From Arenibacter sp. ARW7G5Y1 (lineage in GTDB: Bacteria > Bacteroidota > Bacteroidia > Flavobacteriales > Flavobacteriaceae), in NCBI RefSeq assembly GCF_003201775.1, contig NZ_QJJZ01000005.1, forward strand, positions 62,001 to 126,000: DNA of 64,000 nt. The letters are read 5' to 3'. Below the pieces are notes generated by a model that saw only the letters and a program-made list of their open reading frames with translations, was not told the DNA's origin and ran no database searches. A program made the position numbers and the translations under genes. Shown piece after piece: positions 58,883 through 64,000 of this stretch (position 1 is its first letter; every line of letters begins with the position of its first letter).

Positions 58883-61489
58883 ATGGATAGAATTGAAAAA
58901 TCTACAAAAAAAACCTATCTGATTTATACTGCCAGTATTACCCTTATAGTTTCTATTGCTGTTATAATATTTACCGAAAACCTAAATATTGCGAAATCGG
59001 ATTTGCATTCCATAAATATAGCTGGCCGACAAAGAGTATTATATCAAAAAATAACAAAAGGTCTAATGGATTTTAGTGAAATCAAAGAGGCCAAATTGGC
59101 ACAGGCAAAGCTAAAAACCTTGTCTGGCCACCTTAGCGAATGGGAGACCAATCATGCATATCTACTAAATGCCAATAAATCAATAGGAGATTCGAGAATA
59201 GATTCCTTGTTCGCACTCATTGAACCCTTTTACCAAAAGACAGTGATGTCTGTCAACAAAATACTTGACCAAACAGATCATGTAAATAATAGTCCATCGT
59301 TAAACATTGACGCCACTGTGGACAATCGGAATCGATATTTGGATTTTATAGATCCGATCGTTAAAGAATATGAACACAATTCCAATGCCCATTTCTCCTC
59401 CTTAAAATTTCTGCTCTATGCCCTTGCATCTGGTATAATCCTTTTCATTATATCCCTATTTTACTTTGTTATAGTACCCACAACCATCAGATTAAAAGAA
59501 AAATCACAAGCGCTGCTCACCACGAAAAACACCCTTGAGGATTCCTATAAAGAAACACACAGAAAAATGTTGGAAATAACTGCCCTAAAAGCTGATGTGG
59601 AGACCGAAGCGGAATACAAAAAAATTTTCATTGAAGAAGCCCCCAACGCCATTGCCATGTTCGATAACAACATGGGATTCCTAGCCGCCTCTAGACAATG
59701 GCGAATGGACTACAACCTTTTGGACAACAAAATTATTGGAAAATCACTTTATGAAATATTTCCTTCCATAGATGAAAGATGGAGGAAAATTCACCTCGAA
59801 TGCCTCGCCGGGGCTATTCACAATGAAGATGAGACCAAGTATACTTGGCCAGATGGAAGAGTGCAATGGCTTACTTGGGATATAAGGCCTTGGTACACTT
59901 CGAAAAAGGAAATAGGGGGAATATTAATTTATACCACAGACATTACCACTATAAAGGAAAAAGAAAAAGAAAAACTAAGGATAGAGCAAATCTTGGACAA
60001 AGCCAACCAAGTAGCAAGAATTGGTACCTGGGAAGTAAATATGATCAGTGGCAAAATCCACTGGAGTAAGGTAACATGTGAAATTCATGAAGTACCGCAT
60101 GACTATGTACCTAAACTTGATACGGCCATAAACTTCTTTAAAGAAGGTGCAAGTAGGGAAAAAATTCAAAATGCAGTAAAAAATGCCATTGAAAAAGGCA
60201 TCCCTTATGATGTGGAAGTAGAGTTGATTACCGCTAAAGGGAAAAGCCGTTGGGCACGTGCCATAGGACAGCCAGAAATGGTAAACGGCCAATGTGAAAG
60301 ACTTTATGGGGTTTTCCATAACATCAATGAAATTAAAGTTTCGGAAAATGCCCTAAATAAAGCCAATGAGGAACTTACTGCCATTTTTAATGTGAGCCCC
60401 ATTTCCATTATCGGAACCGACTTCAACGGTTTAATTACCCATTTTAATAAAGGAGCCGAAAATTTATTGCAATATTCAGCTTCCGAAATGATCGGGAAAA
60501 AGACTCCGGAAATTATACATCTGAAGGAGGAAGTAATAAGACATGGCAAGGTTTTATCCCGCTTATTCGGTAAAAATATTAGCGGATTCGATGTTTTTGT
60601 TGAACATGCAAGGAGAAATCATTTTGAAACCATGGAATGGACCTATGTACGTAAAGACGGTTCACAATTTCCTGTGCAATTAATAACAACTGCCATTAGG
60701 GACAAAAATGGAAAAATCAAGGGATTTTTAGGAGTGGCCACGGATATTACAGAACAGGTCAACAATCGAAAAAAATTAATAGAAACAAAAGAAAGTCTTG
60801 AAGTACTAACCAATAAACTTACCAACCAAAACCGACAATTAGCAGATTTTGCACATATAACATCCCATAATTTACGGTCACCGGTAGCCAACCTTCAAAC
60901 CTTATCCGGTTTCTATAAAGATGCAGAGAGCGAGGAAGAACGAAACGAATTATTTCAAAAATTTGAAGTTGTTATCGGCCATCTCGCCTCTACCCTGAAT
61001 ACCTTGGTCGAAGTTATTCAGACAAAGGACCAAAGTACAAAAGCCACTCAAGAATTGTCCTTTGAAAAAATTCTGACCAAAACCCAGGAAATCATATCGA
61101 GCCAGATAACACAATCCGGAGCCATCATAAAAAGTGATTTCTCAAAAGCCCAAAAGGTGGTTTATAACGATATATATCTCGATAGCATTTTTCTTAATCT
61201 GGTTTCCAATGCCATTAAATACAAATCCGAGGAACGAGTGCCGGAAATATATATCGAATCAAGAATTGAAGGTCGTAATACAGTACTAACGGTAACAGAC
61301 AATGGACTGGGTATAAATATGGAAAAACATGGTCATAAATTATTTGGGCTCAACAAGGTTTTCCACAAACATCCGGAAGCCAAGGGGGTTGGACTATATA
61401 TGACCAAAGTACAGATTGAAGCAATGGGGGGTTCTATTTCAGCTTCCAGTAAAGAAGGTGAAGGCTCCACATTTACGGTGATATTTTAA
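58883..61489 (+). CDS. Membrane sensor histidine kinase with PilJ-like input and PAS domains
   Basis: An 868-residue kinase. TM1 is about 11-30, followed by a periplasmic four-helix region of about 145 residues with NIAGRQRVLYQKI at 45-57, the motif of NarX/PilJ-type sensors, then TM2 (about 180-205) and a coiled coil. Three PAS/PAC units follow (about 248-365, 372-490 and 500-640), and the kinase core has the phosphoacceptor in HITSHNLRSPVAN near residue 660 and the ATPase motifs NLVSNAIKYK, VTDNGLGI and KGVGLYM. It is clearly paralogous to the kinase at 38059-40716 over the PAS and kinase parts. No response regulator gene is adjacent. Confidence 0.93.
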   Translation: MDRIEKSTKKTYLIYTASITLIVSIAVIIFTENLNIAKSDLHSINIAGRQRVLYQKITKGLMDFSEIKEAKLAQAKLKTLSGHLSEWETNHAYLLNANKSIGDSRIDSLFALIEPFYQKTVMSVNKILDQTDHVNNSPSLNIDATVDNRNRYLDFIDPIVKEYEHNSNAHFSSLKFLLYALASGIILFIISLFYFVIVPTTIRLKEKSQALLTTKNTLEDSYKETHRKMLEITALKADVETEAEYKKIFIEEAPNAIAMFDNNMGFLAASRQWRMDYNLLDNKIIGKSLYEIFPSIDERWRKIHLECLAGAIHNEDETKYTWPDGRVQWLTWDIRPWYTSKKEIGGILIYTTDITTIKEKEKEKLRIEQILDKANQVARIGTWEVNMISGKIHWSKVTCEIHEVPHDYVPKLDTAINFFKEGASREKIQNAVKNAIEKGIPYDVEVELITAKGKSRWARAIGQPEMVNGQCERLYGVFHNINEIKVSENALNKANEELTAIFNVSPISIIGTDFNGLITHFNKGAENLLQYSASEMIGKKTPEIIHLKEEVIRHGKVLSRLFGKNISGFDVFVEHARRNHFETMEWTYVRKDGSQFPVQLITTAIRDKNGKIKGFLGVATDITEQVNNRKKLIETKESLEVLTNKLTNQNRQLADFAHITSHNLRSPVANLQTLSGFYKDAESEEERNELFQKFEVVIGHLASTLNTLVEVIQTKDQSTKATQELSFEKILTKTQEIISSQITQSGAIIKSDFSKAQKVVYNDIYLDSIFLNLVSNAIKYKSEERVPEIYIESRIEGRNTVLTVTDNGLGINMEKHGHKLFGLNKVFHKHPEAKGVGLYMTKVQIEAMGGSISASSKEGEGSTFTVIF

Positions 61490-61590
61490 TAAATTGGAGT
61501 CACTAAATACAAATATCTGGATTTAAAAAATAGACTTTGATGGATGATGCTACCAATAGGTGGTATATAGTGTTGGGGATAGTATAAAAA

Positions 61591-62364
61591 TCAAATGCTC
61601 TTGGCTTCCTCCCAGAAAACATCCATTTCGCCCAAGGTCATATCCTTTAAGGCCTTACCGCTTTCCTTGGCTTTGTTTTCCAAATATTGGAATCTTTTTA
61701 TAAATTTCTTATTGGTCCGTTCCAAAGCATTCTCGGGATTTATATTTAAAAAACGGGCATAATTCACCATAGAAAACAAGACATCCCCAAACTCTGCCTC
61801 CATGGCATCCAACTTTCCTTCCTTCACTTCTTCCTGGAATTCCTCCAGTTCTTCCTGAACTTTTTCCCATACCTGTTCAGGTCTTTCCCAATCAAATCCA
61901 ACTCCCGCCACCTTATCTTGGATACGATTGGCCTTGACAAGGGCAGGAAGACCATTGGGAACTCCTTCCAAAACACTTTTTTTACCTTCCCTCAATTTTA
62001 TTTTTTCCCAATTCTGTTTTACTTCTTCTTCATTTTCGACCACAACATCCCCATAAATATGTGGATGCCTATTGATGAGCTTATCACATATATCATTGGC
62101 TACGTCCGCTATATCGAAATGCTGGGTTTCACTCCCTATTTTAGCATAAAAAACAATATGAAGGAGTACATCACCCAATTCCTTTTTAATCTCCTCCAAA
62201 TCATTGTCCAAAATAGCATCGCCCAATTCATAGGTTTCCTCAATGGTCAGATGCCGTAGCGTTTCCATGGTTTGCTTTTTGTCCCACGGACATTGGGCCC
62301 GTAATTCATCCATTATTGTGAGTAGACGATCAAAAGCTTGTAATTGGGCTTCCCGAGAATTCAT
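61591..62364 (-). CDS. mazG: Nucleoside triphosphate pyrophosphohydrolase MazG
   Basis: A 257-residue MazG, a house-cleaning enzyme that hydrolyses NTPs and dNTPs to monophosphates and pyrophosphate. It has two MazG domains. The first (about 18-120) holds LRAQCPWDKKQTMETLRHL, the metal-binding EETYELGDAI and EIKKELGDVLLHIVF; the second (about 150-250) holds EEFGDVLF-like AEFGDVLFSMVNYAR. Length fits the two-domain form. I chose the ATG at 62364 (MNSREAQLQ); an upstream frame adds nine residues without family sequence. Confidence 0.95.
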   Translation of the reverse strand: MNSREAQLQAFDRLLTIMDELRAQCPWDKKQTMETLRHLTIEETYELGDAILDNDLEEIKKELGDVLLHIVFYAKIGSETQHFDIADVANDICDKLINRHPHIYGDVVVENEEEVKQNWEKIKLREGKKSVLEGVPNGLPALVKANRIQDKVAGVGFDWERPEQVWEKVQEELEEFQEEVKEGKLDAMEAEFGDVLFSMVNYARFLNINPENALERTNKKFIKRFQYLENKAKESGKALKDMTLGEMDVFWEEAKSI

Positions 62365-62651
62365 AAAGTTGACTTTTAAGCAAAAATACAAAGTCTCTAC
62401 GGTTCCAACTATCGCATGTTCCGAGTTTTTTAGCTAACTTTAGTTCCTTACTTATCGGATCGAACCAATATGACCCACATAAAATCAATTCTTCCCCCTG
62501 CCGTTATTGGCGTTGACCTTATGTCTTGGGTTATAATAAAGGATTTGGAAGGGATGCAACACCATCGTGGATGGTCATGGATCCTTCGTCTTTTATCGAT
62601 TGATAATATAATTTAATGAAACCATAGATACTTAAAAATCAAACCAAACAA

Positions 62652-63692
62652 ATGAAACCTAAAACGAACCTAAAAAAAATAATATCAACTTCTTTGATCC
62701 TATTCCTTTTTGGACTGCTACCTGCACAGGATGTATTGCAAAAAGCCAATATTTTTCTTAACAGTTTATCCGAGGAGACAAAGGCCAAAACCCTATTTAC
62801 TTTTGAGGATACTGAACGTTTTAATATGAATTACGTACCCATTCCAAGGGAAGGGGCCACCTTCCATGATTTTAACGAGACTCAAAAAAAGGCGGCACTG
62901 GACTTGTTAAGGGCCTCTTTGAGCGAAGAAGGGTATCGCAAGTCCCAGGAAATTATGGAACTGGAAAAGGTCCTGAGGATTATAGAAAATAATGATAACG
63001 ATAAAATGCCCGATGGCAGACCAAGACGTGATCCGCTAAATTATCACTTTTGTATTTTTGGCAATCCATCCATGGACCAACCATGGGGGTGGCGCTTTGA
63101 AGGCCACCATCTTTCCTTAAATTTCACTTCCACCCACGGTGCCATTAGTTCTTCTACCCCTACCTTTTTTGGAACTAACCCAGGTATTGTGCGCAGTACG
63201 GAATACAAGGGCAAAGAAGTACTTAAAAAAGAGGCGGAACTTGGTTTTTCCCTTGTCAACTCCATGACACAGGAACAGTTAAAAACTACTTTGTATACAG
63301 ATGTAGCCCCAAGCGATATTATATCATTAACCAAAAGAAAGGCAGCATCTGTGGAGCCTATGGGAATTTCATATTCAGAATTGTCCCAAATCCAGAAGAA
63401 TACTATGATGAAACTAGTGGACCTTTATATTGAGAATTACGAAAGTGATTTTGCAGCCGGTTTTAAGGATAAAATATACAAGGCGGGAATAGAAAATTTA
63501 ACATTTGCCTGGGCTGGAAGCCTACAGCCCGGAAAAGGACATTACTTCCGAATTCAAGGTCCTAGCCTACTCATTGAATATGACAATACCCAGAACAATG
63601 CCAACCATGTACACACAGTAGTTCGCGATCTGACCAATGATTACGGGGAAGACGTATTGAAGGCCCACTATGAAAAAGATCACAAACATTGA
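62652..63692 (+). CDS. DUF3500 exported protein
   Basis: A 346-residue protein with a signal peptide (hydrophobic residues about 11-22, cleavage after LLPAQ). The mature part matches DUF3500: FNMNYVPIPREGATFHDF, YHFCIFGNPSMDQPWGWRFEGHHLSLN (split over about 136-162) and HYFRIQGPSLLIEYDNTQNNANHVHTV near the end. The conserved histidines and acidic residues in these stretches suggest a metal-dependent enzyme, but no function is established. A lipoprotein of the gluconolactonase-like family starts 44 bases downstream and may be co-transcribed. Confidence 0.9.
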   Translation: MKPKTNLKKIISTSLILFLFGLLPAQDVLQKANIFLNSLSEETKAKTLFTFEDTERFNMNYVPIPREGATFHDFNETQKKAALDLLRASLSEEGYRKSQEIMELEKVLRIIENNDNDKMPDGRPRRDPLNYHFCIFGNPSMDQPWGWRFEGHHLSLNFTSTHGAISSSTPTFFGTNPGIVRSTEYKGKEVLKKEAELGFSLVNSMTQEQLKTTLYTDVAPSDIISLTKRKAASVEPMGISYSELSQIQKNTMMKLVDLYIENYESDFAAGFKDKIYKAGIENLTFAWAGSLQPGKGHYFRIQGPSLLIEYDNTQNNANHVHTVVRDLTNDYGEDVLKAHYEKDHKH

Positions 63693-63736
63693 TTTCAGAA
63701 AACATAACCTTACATATTACGGCATATAATAACAAG

Positions 63737-64000
63737 ATGAAAAAAGTTATAAGACTAATTTTGGCATTACCCATTCTGTTTTCCGTATCCTGTAAATCCC
63801 TACAAACCTCTTTGATTGCCAAGGATGCCGAAGTACAATTGGTGGCCACCGACTATACATTTACCGAGGGGCCAGCATTAGCTCCCAACGGTGATGTTTT
63901 TTTTACGGACCAGCCCAATGATCGTATTCTAAGATGGTCTGCAAAGAACAAATCCGTATCTGTATATATGGAGCCTTCAGGAAGGTCCAACGGACTCTAT
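63737..64000 (+). CDS. SMP-30/gluconolactonase-like lipoprotein, N-terminal part
   Basis: The frame starts at the ATG at 63737 and is open to the end of the window (88 residues), so the gene is cut off. It begins with a lipoprotein signal (lipobox VSCK, Cys19 region). TEGPALAPNGDVFFTDQPNDRI is the first propeller blade typical of the SMP-30/gluconolactonase/LRE family, whose members hydrolyse sugar lactones with a bound divalent metal; the Glu in TEGP is one of the usual metal ligands. A role in lactone or sugar catabolism fits, but the rest of the protein is not visible. Confidence 0.85.
   Translation, partial: MKKVIRLILALPILFSVSCKSLQTSLIAKDAEVQLVATDYTFTEGPALAPNGDVFFTDQPNDRILRWSAKNKSVSVYMEPSGRSNGLY

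Noticed and set aside
62470-62616. A 48-codon plus-strand frame before the DUF3500 gene
   Set aside because: It has an ATG and a stop but no recognisable motif, signal or ribosome binding site, and the length is expected by chance.

Overview
The window looks like a chromosome segment of a marine-type member of the Flavobacteriaceae (Bacteroidota). The evidence is the gene content: a SusC/SusD pair, a type IX secretion (type B sorting) giant adhesin with SprB-like repeats, conjugation genes of the Bacteroidetes Tra type, a DUF4212/solute symporter pair, an IntDOT-like tyrosine recombinase, and TAnnTTTG-type promoter elements. No ribosomal RNA, transposase or CRISPR array was seen.

Layout. 1-9.5 kb is the right end of an integrative conjugative element: the end of traF, then traG, traI, traJ, traK, traM and traN, a strong terminator, a cation diffusion facilitator as likely cargo, an ORF6N-domain gene and the integrase. 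A tRNA-Pro(TGG) lies just beyond, with its 3' end towards the integrase. 9.57-9.93 kb holds a frameshifted GIY-YIG nuclease gene squeezed between the intact tRNA-Pro and a diverged tRNA-Pro-like relic. 10.1-18.5 kb is one 2796-residue secreted adhesin. 18.6-20.2 kb has a sugar dehydrogenase and a cytochrome c.

20.2-32.8 kb is the most coherent system: murQ and a DeoR-type regulator on one strand, and divergently SusC, SusD, a GH10-like lipoprotein, an AmpG-like permease, a NagZ-like GH3 enzyme, a methyltransferase and anmK. Together they spell uptake and catabolism of anhydro-muropeptide sugars: outer-membrane import, inner-membrane import, removal of GlcNAc, phosphorylation of anhydroMurNAc, and lactyl ether cleavage to GlcNAc-6-P. 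The deoR-susC gap carries TGCA motifs repeated at about one helical turn, and an identical 11-mer sits in the murQ promoter region, suggesting one repressor for both transcription units.

32.8-37.1 kb is an acetate unit (DUF4212, symporter, acetyl-CoA synthetase). 37.6-40.7 kb is a PAS histidine kinase followed by a single-domain response regulator; a paralogous kinase with an added membrane sensor lies at 58.9-61.5 kb. 41-47 kb has an amino acid permease, MsrA, and a tandem-DUF1080 lipoprotein next to a Tat-exported Gfo/Idh/MocA oxidoreductase. 47-49.7 kb is an ECF sigma, putative anti-sigma and DUF4097-like protein operon. 49.8-56.2 kb runs from aldose epimerase, DUF2911 protein and MeaB to a lipid-glycosylation set (GT2, LAB_N, GT39, membrane protein). 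The end has PAP2 phosphatase, MATE transporter, MazG, a DUF3500 protein and a truncated SMP-30-like lipoprotein. All functions are read from motifs and family resemblance by eye; no database search was possible.
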